64,000 nucleotides of DNA, taken from positions 372,001-436,000 of the forward strand of contig NZ_JAUETR010000001.1 of assembly GCF_032484785.1 (NCBI RefSeq), given 5' to 3'. The notes beneath the pieces are model-generated. The model saw only the letters and a program-made list of their open reading frames with translations, was not told where the DNA came from and made no database searches. Numbering within the stretch: the stretch's first letter is position 1; each line of letters starts with the position of its first letter. This document shows positions 54,111-63,299 of this stretch, in pieces. The position numbers and the translations under genes were made by a program. The DNA comes from Bradyrhizobium sp. SZCCHNS1050 (lineage in GTDB: Bacteria > Pseudomonadota > Alphaproteobacteria > Rhizobiales > Xanthobacteraceae).

Positions 54111-56081
54111 CTACCGCGCCGGCCCCCAGGCATCATACCAGCCCTCGGCCATCAACACGTTCCACAGCCAGTGCCCATGATTGCGCGCACCGCTCATATG
54201 CTCGCCGAGCCGCTGCTGGACCATGCCTGGATCGAACAGCCCCTGCCCTGCCAGACGTGGCGCCGCGAGCAGGTCCGACGCCCAAGATTTCAGGGGCCCT
54301 CGCAACCAGGCATCGAGAGGAATGCCGAACCCGGTCTTCGGACGGTCCACGAGCCTGGGCGGAACGTGGCGATAGAGCACCTGCCGCAGCAGCCATTTGC
54401 CGCGCCCGTCACGAACCTTCATCGCCGGTGGAACGGTTGCGGCAAACTCCACGACCTCCTTGTCGAGGAACGGCACCCGCGTCTCCAAGGCAACGGCCAT
54501 TGCCGCACGGTCGACCTTTTGCAACACGTCGTCCGGCAGATAGCTCAAGGCATCAGCCAGCGTCATGCGATCCAGTGGATCGAGCTCTCCTGTGATCCCG
54601 GCCATCTGGCGTCCCGACCACGTCTCGCTCTCCTGAGCCTGCAGCACCGTCCGGGATGGTGCGTCGTCCAGCGAGCACAGGCGGCGGTAAAGCTGGTCAC
54701 CCGAATCCGCATCGATGATGCGGGCCAGCTTGGCGATCTGGTCGCCGGCGCGGCGCACGTTGAGCCGGCGGGGAACGAAGGGTTGCGCGAGCCGCGCGAG
54801 CGCGTCGGCGCGCTCCGGAGAGAGCGTCCGCATTGCCAGCGCCAGCGCTGACCTGAGCGTAGCCGGCCACCTGAACAGGCGCGACTGGAGGGCCACGCCC
54901 CAGACGTGGCGATTATAACCGCCGAACAGTTCGTCGCCGCCGTCGCCCGACAGCGAGACCGTGACCTGCTGGCGAGCGAGCTTTGCAACGAGATGGGTCG
55001 GGATCTGCGAGGAGTCGGCAAAGGGCTCGTCGTACATCGTCGGCAGCAGCGGGATCACGTCACGCGCCGTGTGTGGTTCGACATAGAGCTCGGTGTGGGC
55101 TGTTCCGAGATGGGCAGCCACCAGGCGAGCCTCGGCAGCCTCGTCGAACCCGCCTTCCCGAAAGCCGATCGAGAAGGTCCGCACGGGTTGCGCCGCCTGG
55201 GCCTGCATCAGGGCGACCACGGTCGAGGAATCGATCCCACCCGACAGAAAGGCGCCCAGCGGCACGTCCGACAGGCACTGGCGCCGGATCGCCGCCGACA
55301 ACAAGCGTTCGAGCTGCGCGACCGCCTCGGCCTCGTCGGAGACTCGCCTGGTCTGCGCCGCCACCACATGGTCCCGCAGCGACCAGTAGCCGACCGGCTC
55401 TGGAAGCGCGCCGGCACGACTGTCGGCCTGAAAGGTGACGAACGATGCGGGCGACAGCTTGCGGATCCCGGACCAGATCGACAACGGCGCCGGGACGTAG
55501 GCGTAACGCAGGAATGCGGTCAGGGCCGCCCGGTCGAGTTGAGGCGCCCAGCCCGGATGCGCCGAAAACGCCTTCAGCTCCGACGCGAAGACAAGGTCGC
55601 CGCCGCTCCAGCCATAATACAGCGGCTTCTCGCCAAAGCGGTCACGCCCGAGGGTGAGCGTGCGCTCGCGCTCGTCCCACAACCCGAAAGCATACATGCC
55701 GGAGAGGCGCTGGAGCGCTGCTTCCACGCCCCATCGCCTCACCGCGACCAGGAGCGTTTCCGTGTCCGAATGTCCGCGCCAGTTGGGGGCCAAGCCCGCG
55801 GCCTCGAGCTCGGCGCGCAGCTCCAGATGGTTGTAGATCTCGCCATTGAAGGTCACGACGAAGCGGCCGCAATCGCTGCGCATGGGCTGCGCGCCGGCGT
55901 CGGTCAGGTCGAGCACCGCAAGGCGGCGGTGACCGAACGCGACCCCCGTTTCGGGCCGTGCCCAGATGCCGTCTGCGTCTGGCCCGCGATGGGCGAGACG
56001 GTCCGCCATCCCACGCGCTATTGCGGAAAGCTGAGCTTCGTCACCCCCGCCCGGCCGCAGCAGACCCACTATCCCGCACAT
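54111..56081 (-). CDS. asnB: Glutamine-hydrolysing asparagine synthase-type amidotransferase
   Basis: The 656-residue protein starts MCGIVGLLRPGG, where Cys2 is the glutaminase nucleophile of class II amidotransferases. FNGEIYNHLELRAELEAAGL and the second-domain PP-loop LGAFLSGGIDSSTVVALMQA are intact, as is LSGDGGDELFGGYNRHVWG. The length fits AsnB. Members inside surface-glycan clusters often amidate uronic acids on nucleotide sugars or glycans rather than aspartate (known for WbpS-like proteins). With uronate-forming enzymes in this window that is a reasonable alternative, but sequence alone does not separate the two. It lies downstream of the TIGR04372 protein gene with a 255-base gap. 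Confidence 0.9.
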   Translation of the reverse strand: MCGIVGLLRPGGGDEAQLSAIARGMADRLAHRGPDADGIWARPETGVAFGHRRLAVLDLTDAGAQPMRSDCGRFVVTFNGEIYNHLELRAELEAAGLAPNWRGHSDTETLLVAVRRWGVEAALQRLSGMYAFGLWDERERTLTLGRDRFGEKPLYYGWSGGDLVFASELKAFSAHPGWAPQLDRAALTAFLRYAYVPAPLSIWSGIRKLSPASFVTFQADSRAGALPEPVGYWSLRDHVVAAQTRRVSDEAEAVAQLERLLSAAIRRQCLSDVPLGAFLSGGIDSSTVVALMQAQAAQPVRTFSIGFREGGFDEAAEARLVAAHLGTAHTELYVEPHTARDVIPLLPTMYDEPFADSSQIPTHLVAKLARQQVTVSLSGDGGDELFGGYNRHVWGVALQSRLFRWPATLRSALALAMRTLSPERADALARLAQPFVPRRLNVRRAGDQIAKLARIIDADSGDQLYRRLCSLDDAPSRTVLQAQESETWSGRQMAGITGELDPLDRMTLADALSYLPDDVLQKVDRAAMAVALETRVPFLDKEVVEFAATVPPAMKVRDGRGKWLLRQVLYRHVPPRLVDRPKTGFGIPLDAWLRGPLKSWASDLLAAPRLAGQGLFDPGMVQQRLGEHMSGARNHGHWLWNVLMAEGWYDAWGPAR

Positions 56082-56336
56082 GTCGATCTCGGATTCTGGC
56101 TCATGAGCGTTGCGCCGGATGTCCCTCGGGAGCTGGGTCTCGCGCTTCGCAAACGGCGATCAGGCGGCGATCCGGATGCCGGAGCCACCATCCTCGGGAC
56201 GCCAGGACGCACGGCCATAGCGAGCACGACGGCGCGCAGCGAAGTTGCAGAAGCGCGAGCAGGAGATCGATTCCCTTTGTCAATTTCGACCCGAACGATC
56301 CTCGGTTCGAAATCGTCCCCGACTGGGCGCGCAATG

Positions 56337-58238
56337 TCAATTGCGCGCGATCCGGCCCTCGGGCTTCGTGACGTCGGCCGCTGACAGGCCAGCTGGATCG
56401 TCGAGGAGATGCGCGTATTTATTCAGGAAGCGCCGCCCCATTTGGCTGCCGACGTAGGAGCCGTTCGCCGTGGCAATGGCGTTGAAGCGTTGCAGCCGCT
56501 GCTCATCTGCTGCTTCAGCTTCGGCAGCCAGCCCAAACACCTGCTCGTGCAACTCCTCGGCCAGATCGCGCAAGTCTTCCGGCGTGTTGTCTTCAATGAC
56601 GAAATCGGTGTTCTTGAAGTCGCGCATGAACTGGCTCCAGCCGGTAAAGGACGCATACATCTCCTTGAAGCTGAGATGGCGTCCCTCGCTCACCTTGCGG
56701 ACCAGCTTGGGAATATAGAGATCGTCCAGATACCAGTTGGGGATCGCAATCGGACTCCAATTGGTCAGCGCGCACTTCTTGCCGAAGACGGGAGGAATGA
56801 GGCTGAATCCGGAATTGGTTCCGACGAAATAGGCGCATTCCGCACAAAGGTAGATGTCGAGCGCGGGATGCTTATGCGCACCCGTTGCGTAGTCGATCAC
56901 CCCCTCGCGCGGTTCGAGCGGCGTCATCGACGCGTCGCCGCCCCGGATCACCCAGCCACCCTTGCTGCGGACGAAATCGATCACCGCGTCGTAGGACTTG
57001 ATGTCGGCATTCCGCGTCCCCGCATGGAACTCGTGCCAAGTCGAATGAAAGCCCGGCTCGCGCACATGCAGCAGGATGAACCAGGCATCCTCAGGCAGGC
57101 CATAGAGCTGCTTCATGAGCCGGCGAAAGCTCTTGCGTTCGTGTTGGTCCAGGGCGAACAGGGCTTGCCTGCCCTGCTCCTTCCAGGCGGTCTCCACAGC
57201 GGCGCCAAACGGACCGTACCATCTGATCCGGCCGTCACCATCCGGGCCGTACCAGAACGGACGCGTCAGAGCGACGCGCATGCGTTGCAGGCGGTCGTCA
57301 TCGTCCGGCGGGACCCCCTTGAGAACGATGGCGTCCAGCTCCTGGTGCACCTTGCGCTCGGTGGCAACGATCTCGATGTGCTTGGAGAAGAACTTGAATA
57401 GCGGCCAGCCGGCCGGGGGATTGCTCTGCTCGTAGATCAGCAGCGACTTCTTGGCGCTGTACCAGCCGAGCATGCAGGCCTTGATGTAAGTGTCGAGGAA
57501 CGCGACGTGACCGATCGCGGCGAGCCAGGTGCGATCAAGGATCGCATAAGGCGAGTCGGCGACGCCCAAATGGCTGCGTTCAAGCTCCTTCTGGAAGTCC
57601 GCGAAAGTGAAGCTGGATTCGGAGTTGGGATAGAGACCGGTGAGGAATTCGGTGACCCCGATCTGCTCGAGCAGAACCGGGTTGTTGGGACGCTGCAGCA
57701 ACGCCTGCTGGAAGGCATCGAGCCCCAGCCGGTTGCGTCCGATGCCCAGCGCCTTCGATCCGAGCGCCTCCAGTGCCTTGTAGCCGAGACGACCGCGCGG
57801 AATGCCGCCGAAGGCGGCTTCCAGACGGTCCGGATCCCGCTCGATCGCGTTCAGCAGCAGCGCCTTTTCCAGATCGGGCACGACATAGCCCGGCACCGAA
57901 GAGACCGACTTCAAGAGGCTGAAATAGACGTCCGTCTTCAACGGCGTTGCGTTGACGTGCTGAAGCAGGTGCGCACCCGACACCCAACGGCTTTCAGGGT
58001 CCTTGTCGAAAGCCGCCAGGTAGAACTCCAGCGCCCGCTCGATCCGGTTCTGGAACAGGTACTGATTGCCGACATGAAGCAGATGATTGGGCTGGTAGCT
58101 CTTGAGAGAGCCGCCATATTTCCAGCGCGCCAACGGCGGCAGGAGCAGCGAGGTCACCGCATTGGCGGCGAACCTGAGGCCATGCCTGAGCAGTTTCTCC
58201 AGCAGGCCACTCTCCTGTCGTGAAGCTGGGGGCATCAT
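56337..58238 (-). CDS. TIGR04372-type putative glycosyltransferase with N-terminal TPR-like helices
   Basis: The 633-residue protein has a helical first half with repeat-like character (HLLHVGNQYLFQNRIERALE, ALGIGRNRLGLDAFQQALLQ). The C-terminal half carries WFILLHVREPGFHSTWHEFH, NADIKSYDAVIDFVRSKGGW, VIRGGDASMTPL and YLCAECAYFVGTNSGFSLIP, the features of the TIGR04372 family found in polysaccharide clusters. The last motifs resemble a nucleotide-sugar fold of the GT-B kind. Substrate and acceptor are unknown. Its ATG overlaps the stop of the methyltransferase gene (ATGA), which implies coupled translation. No signal or membrane segment is obvious. Confidence 0.8.
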   Translation of the reverse strand: MMPPASRQESGLLEKLLRHGLRFAANAVTSLLLPPLARWKYGGSLKSYQPNHLLHVGNQYLFQNRIERALEFYLAAFDKDPESRWVSGAHLLQHVNATPLKTDVYFSLLKSVSSVPGYVVPDLEKALLLNAIERDPDRLEAAFGGIPRGRLGYKALEALGSKALGIGRNRLGLDAFQQALLQRPNNPVLLEQIGVTEFLTGLYPNSESSFTFADFQKELERSHLGVADSPYAILDRTWLAAIGHVAFLDTYIKACMLGWYSAKKSLLIYEQSNPPAGWPLFKFFSKHIEIVATERKVHQELDAIVLKGVPPDDDDRLQRMRVALTRPFWYGPDGDGRIRWYGPFGAAVETAWKEQGRQALFALDQHERKSFRRLMKQLYGLPEDAWFILLHVREPGFHSTWHEFHAGTRNADIKSYDAVIDFVRSKGGWVIRGGDASMTPLEPREGVIDYATGAHKHPALDIYLCAECAYFVGTNSGFSLIPPVFGKKCALTNWSPIAIPNWYLDDLYIPKLVRKVSEGRHLSFKEMYASFTGWSQFMRDFKNTDFVIEDNTPEDLRDLAEELHEQVFGLAAEAEAADEQRLQRFNAIATANGSYVGSQMGRRFLNKYAHLLDDPAGLSAADVTKPEGRIARN

Positions 58239-59422
58239 TGCGCAGCTTGCAGGACGTCGTAAGGCCGGATCGAGACGACACCATGGGCCCGCAATTCACC
58301 CTCGATGCGGTCTTCCCACTGGGGATAGGGAAAAGCCATTCTCAGCAATGTCCCCTGACGCATCGAAGCCAGGATCTCGGCCGTGGAGCGGATGGGCACT
58401 GGGCGCACCAATGGCGCAAAACGTCCGGCCTTGACGGTGTCGTCGTCCACCAGGACGTCGACCAAATCGCCGAGGCCGGCAAAATTCAGGAAGTTGAGCT
58501 GGATATGGGACGCTCCGATGCCGACCACCGGCTTCGGGCTGGCGCGCAACATGGTCCTGAGGCGGGCCGACAATGCATCCCACCGGGACTGGAATTGCGC
58601 CACGGCTTCGAAATCCGCCTCGTCCTCGGGCAGGCCGCTCTCCGCTGGAGATCCCGACCGCGCCGGCCTGGACCAGCACAGCAGGTTGCGTGTGTCGCGG
58701 AAGCGCTGTCGCTGCAGGTTTACCGGGGCGAGTCCGCAATCCCTGTGGATCCGGGCCAGCGAACGGTTGCGGAAATACGTGATGTGCTCGTCCCAGATCT
58801 CATGCGCGAACAGATTGGTCACGACCCAATCGGCGTCGGGCACCTCGATCAGACTGATCGCATCGTCAGCCAGCACATCGGCGATCGCCTGGGTGAACTC
58901 GCGAATGTCCGGCACGTGTTCCAGCGTGTGGCGGCAGATGACGGCACGCACGGGTCCACGTGTCGCACGAATCTCCGCGGCGAGCCGGCGGTCGAAATAC
59001 GCGTTCAGAATTTCGAGACCGGACTGCCGGGAAAATTCAGCAAGCTGTGTCGAAGGCTCGACGCCGAGAAGATTATGGTAGCCGCGGTTGCGAAGCTCGC
59101 GAAGGAAGGTGCCGTCGTTGGCACCGACCTCGAGAACCAGATCGCCGGGCTGCACGCCATACCCCGGCAGAGCCGACATGATGTCTTCGGCGTAATGCGG
59201 CAGCTGCTTCGCCGTCCCGCGAAAAATGCCGTGGTAGTTGAGCTCGACGACTTTGCCCGGGACCTGCCGGATCAATCCGCAGTCCTTGCAGTATTCGAGC
59301 TCAATCCGGATGGGCTCGTGCGGAACGAGGGGTTCGGACGGGTAGTGTCCGGAAACGGAAGCTTCAGTGACAGAGAAAAACCCGCCGAACGAACCGCCAG
59401 CGCACGCGCCACATCTTACCAT
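58235..59422 (-). CDS. SAM-dependent C-methyltransferase (Methyltransf_13/23/14 architecture)
   Basis: The 395-residue protein has the three-part plan of sugar C-methyltransferases (TylC3, NovU-like). An N-terminal zinc-binding segment has CGAC and EYCKDCGLIRQ. A central SAM domain has GDLVLEVGANDGTFLRELRN and VICRHTLEHVPDIREF. The C-terminal domain has PVVGIGASHIQLNFLNFAGL and ends with a RMAFPYPQWEDRIEGEL element. These enzymes methylate C-3 or C-5 of keto-deoxysugars bound to nucleotide. No dTDP-sugar synthesis genes are in the window, so the substrate must be made elsewhere or differ. Translationally coupled to the following glycosyltransferase; 17 bases separate it from the dioxygenase-like gene upstream. 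Confidence 0.85.
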   Translation of the reverse strand: MVRCGACAGGSFGGFFSVTEASVSGHYPSEPLVPHEPIRIELEYCKDCGLIRQVPGKVVELNYHGIFRGTAKQLPHYAEDIMSALPGYGVQPGDLVLEVGANDGTFLRELRNRGYHNLLGVEPSTQLAEFSRQSGLEILNAYFDRRLAAEIRATRGPVRAVICRHTLEHVPDIREFTQAIADVLADDAISLIEVPDADWVVTNLFAHEIWDEHITYFRNRSLARIHRDCGLAPVNLQRQRFRDTRNLLCWSRPARSGSPAESGLPEDEADFEAVAQFQSRWDALSARLRTMLRASPKPVVGIGASHIQLNFLNFAGLGDLVDVLVDDDTVKAGRFAPLVRPVPIRSTAEILASMRQGTLLRMAFPYPQWEDRIEGELRAHGVVSIRPYDVLQAAQ

Positions 59423-59439
59423 TCAAACGCCCCGGATTC

Positions 59440-60285
59440 TCACGAGGCCGATTTGAACATGATAGTCACTTCGAAGCTGACCCGGCACTGCTCGGACCGG
59501 TTCAGCGCACCGACGTGAAGCGTGCCGTAGTTGAACATGATCGGCTCACCAAGCGCGCCGCAGAAGCGCTGCAGCCCGATGGCGTTGACATCGAAGTCAG
59601 GAACGAAGGCCAGCTTGCCGCTCGTATCGACGTGATACGGCGCCGGACCGGTCTGCGACCGCGGTGCCAGCAGCAATCCGGCGCGCCCCGGCTCGCCCCC
59701 GACAGCCACCCACGTCTTGCCACGGCCCATGCCCGGCGGGACCTTGAAGTCGTAGTAGTCCCAGAACCAGGAATCGCGATGCAGCGATCCAACGTCTTCG
59801 CGCCGGTTGGGACGCACGATCCGGAAACAGATCTGCTCGTGGCCGATACCCTCCTCGTCGGAGAGGTAATATGGTCCGACAGCCTTTTCGACATAATCGA
59901 AGAAGGACATCTGCTTGATGGTGTCGACGATAGCCTTGGGAAGGATCCGGCCCTTTTTCGACAGCAGCTTCGCGTGATCGAGCTCGGTCGAGATCAGGTG
60001 GTATTGCTCGAGCTCGGCATTGGCGATCGCATCGGCCGCTTCGGCCGAGAACGCGTGGGCCGTTTCGACGAGATGCTTGCGAATGAGCCCGCGGATGACG
60101 GAAAGCTCTTCAGCGGTAAATGCAGGTCCCTTCAGCAGACCTTCCGGCCCGCAGAAGGCCTTCTCGCTCGGTCCGGCGCCACCGAACAGACGTTCGGGCG
60201 ACACGGGTCCTTCCGCCTGCAGAACCGGCGGTTCGATAAGCACCGCATCGCGGCGCTCAGCTACAGCGTGTGATGGCAACCCCAT
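59440..60285 (-). CDS. Phytanoyl-CoA dioxygenase-like Fe(II)/2-oxoglutarate oxygenase
   Basis: The 281-residue protein has a double-stranded beta-helix pattern typical of phytanoyl-CoA hydroxylase-like oxygenases. An iron site HxD is seen in SLHRDSWFWDYYDF. The distal histidine and 2-oxoglutarate-binding arginine are probably in FNYGTLHVGALNRSEQCRVS. VGGEPGRAGLLLAPRSQT lies between them. Members of this family in sugar clusters hydroxylate small molecules or sugar-linked substrates. The N-terminal 45 residues are proline- and glycine-rich. The family call is moderately secure; the reaction is unknown. It is cytosolic and co-directional with its neighbours. Confidence 0.65.
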   Translation of the reverse strand: MGLPSHAVAERRDAVLIEPPVLQAEGPVSPERLFGGAGPSEKAFCGPEGLLKGPAFTAEELSVIRGLIRKHLVETAHAFSAEAADAIANAELEQYHLISTELDHAKLLSKKGRILPKAIVDTIKQMSFFDYVEKAVGPYYLSDEEGIGHEQICFRIVRPNRREDVGSLHRDSWFWDYYDFKVPPGMGRGKTWVAVGGEPGRAGLLLAPRSQTGPAPYHVDTSGKLAFVPDFDVNAIGLQRFCGALGEPIMFNYGTLHVGALNRSEQCRVSFEVTIMFKSAS

Positions 60286-60394
60286 AACAATCCCCTATCA
60301 TGCCGCAGTAAGGACCTCAATTTGAGCCGGTCTGACCGCGCGCTGTTCAACCCAGGTTGCGACAAATTTGTCACTTGACTCGTCACTCGGATGG

Positions 60395-62227
60395 CTAGGC
60401 ACGCCCTGCGCCGCTTCTTGCCGTCGCATCCACCCCGGACCGTTGATCAGCCCCGGAGGAACCGATCATCCCCACAGCTTTCGGGCTCTCTGCTCCACGC
60501 CACAACTTCAAGAGCAGGATGTTCGCCTGGTCCGTCGATCTCCGGTTATCCCAGCCGAACAGGTTTGCAACCAGAACTTGACTCAAGGCGAACGCGCTTG
60601 CAAGCGCCAATCTGACTGATCGCAAAGGCATTGTTAGATCAAAATCAGTTGCGAGGCGCCGATTGGAAGCGACTGTTTTGACCTCGATCAAACTCATGAA
60701 AGGCATTGCCGATAATATCTTAAACTTCCGTTCAATAGCTGCCAACGCGACGATCCGTTCGCGAACTTTCAGCTCGTCGGGAACCAGATGCAGATCGTTG
60801 GTCACGATCATGAAGGCGACCTGCCCCGGCCGCGTCGCCTCATAGAGTTTGGTGACCGCGCTTTCCGCACGTTCCCAGTCGTAGCATTCCGTGATCGAGA
60901 CCGGAGCGCCATCTTCACTCCAGCGCGGCGCCAGCATTTCGAGCATGGCGACGGGACCGACCGCCTTCAACGGCCCTAATTCTTTCACGACCTCCTCGGC
61001 GCGGAAATACGGATGCCAGGGCCGTCGGCTGCCGGGTGCGCCCAGCAGCTGCCGCTTGACAAAATCGCGGATGCGCGCGCGCAGAGTAACGGTTGCCGGC
61101 AGCTCCGCAGCGATCGGGGCAATCTCTGCGGGAATCTCGCGATGTCCGAGACGGGCACGGTTGCGAAGATAGGACGCCACCCCCGCCTGCCAATATGGAT
61201 GGTAGCGCACGGGATGAAGCGGCCCGAAGTGCTGCTTCAGCTCTTTGATGAAGCGTCCCGACGTTTCGATGGTTTCCGCAATCGCAGCCTCCGAGCCGTC
61301 ACGAGACCTGAAAACGATCGCGGTATCGGCTTGCTGCGCACTGAAGTCGGTCATCCATGACGACATCCGCAGGGCGCCGTCCTTGGCGCTGGTGCCGCCA
61401 GACCGCACGAAGTCCAACTCCTGCCTCGTAGGCGCGAGCTCGACGATGAAGAGCTCATCCGTGTTGTCGATGATGTCGAACGATGGCGTTTCGGCCATCG
61501 TCGAAATCCACCCGTAATCGCAATAGGTGTCGGCGGGTCCGGGCGGAAGGGTTGGCGCGACCGCAAGGGGAAACAGCAGGAACGCGCGCAACACCAGCGA
61601 ACTGCTGTCCGGCTTCCAGAAGAACTGGTTGGGATGCGCCGATCGTAGCAGCGCCTGGTCTACCCGGCAGGCCAGCACCGTTGGGTGCAAGGCGCCCAGT
61701 GCCAGTGTGACAGCTTCACGGCTCGGCACCACCATGACGCCGCGGCTCCCACGCATTCTCAGGAACTCGTCGCGGACCAATTCCTCGCGGACGCGCACGG
61801 AGGAACACAACAACACCTTCTGGCCGGCCTCGAAGCGTTTTGCGATCGATAACAGCGATCCGTCCGTGAGGAGGAAGTCGCCGTTCAGGAAGATGATCCG
61901 ACGCGCGCTGTCCGCCTGCATCGCGAGATTGACGCCACGTGTGAAAGCAAGCGTGAGCGTGACGGTCGAGATGCCGCCCGGAATGAGATCATCGATCGCC
62001 ACCAGCCTGAGATTGCAGCTCTCGCGCAGCAGCTCCGTTATCGGGCTGCTCTCGATCGCGGCGAAATCCCGCGCCGAAGTCAGCAGCATCAGCTCGACGG
62101 GGCCCCGCCCCGCCAGCGCCGGCAGGTTACGGGGTGACAGCCACGTCGGCAGCGCCCACTCGAGGAACCTGGCGACATGGGCCGCGCCCCAGACCGGGAC
62201 AATGATCGTAAACGATTTGGTTGTCAT
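60395..62227 (-). CDS. Large glycosyltransferase-like (GT-A fold) protein of unknown function
   Basis: From the ATG at 62227 the product has 610 residues. It starts SFTIIVPVWGAAHVARFLEW, a GT-A-like opening, and has ARRIIFLNGDFLLTDGSLLS in the place of the nucleotide-sugar acidic motif (NGD instead of DxD). The remainder (about residues 300-610) is a mixed helical region that I do not recognise; it includes TSAKDGALRMSSWMTDFSAQ and a basic stretch near LRARIRDFVKRQLLGAPGSR. The longer open frame upstream overlaps the preceding GT2 gene and is rejected. It follows that gene by 16 bases, so both should be on one mRNA. Confidence 0.7.
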   Translation of the reverse strand: MTTKSFTIIVPVWGAAHVARFLEWALPTWLSPRNLPALAGRGPVELMLLTSARDFAAIESSPITELLRESCNLRLVAIDDLIPGGISTVTLTLAFTRGVNLAMQADSARRIIFLNGDFLLTDGSLLSIAKRFEAGQKVLLCSSVRVREELVRDEFLRMRGSRGVMVVPSREAVTLALGALHPTVLACRVDQALLRSAHPNQFFWKPDSSSLVLRAFLLFPLAVAPTLPPGPADTYCDYGWISTMAETPSFDIIDNTDELFIVELAPTRQELDFVRSGGTSAKDGALRMSSWMTDFSAQQADTAIVFRSRDGSEAAIAETIETSGRFIKELKQHFGPLHPVRYHPYWQAGVASYLRNRARLGHREIPAEIAPIAAELPATVTLRARIRDFVKRQLLGAPGSRRPWHPYFRAEEVVKELGPLKAVGPVAMLEMLAPRWSEDGAPVSITECYDWERAESAVTKLYEATRPGQVAFMIVTNDLHLVPDELKVRERIVALAAIERKFKILSAMPFMSLIEVKTVASNRRLATDFDLTMPLRSVRLALASAFALSQVLVANLFGWDNRRSTDQANILLLKLWRGAESPKAVGMIGSSGADQRSGVDATARSGAGRA

Positions 62228-62243
62228 CAGCAGACGCCGGCCT

Positions 62244-63299
62244 CTATGCGCCGCGGATCCGGCGCGAAAGCGTGGTGAGAAACAGATCGCGAAGCAGCAT
62301 TGGACGCTCGCGCAGGAATAGCCAGCCGAGCGAAACAACCGAACCTAAACGCTGCCCAAGTGCGCCGGCGATGCGGTAGATCAATCGATCGATCGAACTG
62401 CGTGCGCAGAATTGAGTAAGGACATCCGCTCCGGCTGGCCCTGACTCGACCACCGCAACCCGCCCGACCGAAAAGCGCCAGCGGCGCTCAAGCAGCTCCG
62501 GGTACCAGGGCGGGAACAGCGGATCGGCCGCGATCAGGCGCCGCATGCTCTCGATGGTCTGGCGCGCAACGTCGGCCTGCGAAGTCGCCGATCGCGAATA
62601 CCCTGCGGGATTGACACGCCAAGTTACAAATACCGCCGGAACATAGACGAAGCCGCTCTTCAGCGCGAGGTGGCGCGCGAGCAGTCCGTCCGTGAACGAA
62701 CGCGCGGCGGCAGCGAAGCCGCCGGCCTCCCTGACCAGATTGCGCCGGAACAGGGCCGCACCGGTCAAGATCCAATTGTCAGAGCGCCTGAGCAGCTCGA
62801 CCACTTCGGGCGGCGAGAAAAACCGCTCGGACTGCGACGGCCGCACCGGCGGACGGATTCCGAGGGAACGATCCTCGAGGTCGACGAGCTTCGCCTCGCC
62901 GGAGGCAAACGCAGCCTCAGGATGCCGCGCCAGCGCGCCGGTCAGCCGCGCGAACAGCCCGGGTGCGGTGAGATCGTCGGCCGCGCCGAAATAGACGAGC
63001 TCGTAGCGAGCCTCGCTCAGACCGCGATTGAGCGCGGCAATGGCTCCGGCATTCTTTTCGTGCCTGACGACCCGGAGCGTGCCGATCTGCTGGCTGAGCT
63101 TCGCGAGCACCTCGAGACTGTCGTCGGTCGAGGCATCGTCCACAACGATGATCTCAGCAGGAGGCGGCTGCTGCGACGCCAGAGCACGCACGGCATCCGG
63201 GAGATACCGCGCATGATTGTAATTCGGCAGCACCGCGGAGACGTCGAGACGTTCCGCAATGCGCGTCCGCTCCGGCTGAAGAGCCAGTTCCATCGTCAC
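62244..63299 (-). CDS. GT2-family glycosyltransferase
   Basis: The 351-residue enzyme opens with DVSAVLPNYNHARYLPDAVR, followed by EIIVVDDASTDDSLEVLAKL (the first acidic motif of GT2) and YELVYFGAADDLTAPGLFAR, the second acidic region. The C-terminal part has an amphipathic helix zone, RLIYRIAGALGQRLGSVVSL, compatible with membrane association. The GTG at 63299 overlaps the upstream stop (GTGA), indicating coupling; an ATG two codons later is an alternative. It probably adds a sugar to the growing glycan modified by the downstream methyltransferase and oxygenase. The acceptor is unknown. Confidence 0.9.
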   Translation of the reverse strand: MTMELALQPERTRIAERLDVSAVLPNYNHARYLPDAVRALASQQPPPAEIIVVDDASTDDSLEVLAKLSQQIGTLRVVRHEKNAGAIAALNRGLSEARYELVYFGAADDLTAPGLFARLTGALARHPEAAFASGEAKLVDLEDRSLGIRPPVRPSQSERFFSPPEVVELLRRSDNWILTGAALFRRNLVREAGGFAAAARSFTDGLLARHLALKSGFVYVPAVFVTWRVNPAGYSRSATSQADVARQTIESMRRLIAADPLFPPWYPELLERRWRFSVGRVAVVESGPAGADVLTQFCARSSIDRLIYRIAGALGQRLGSVVSLGWLFLRERPMLLRDLFLTTLSRRIRGA

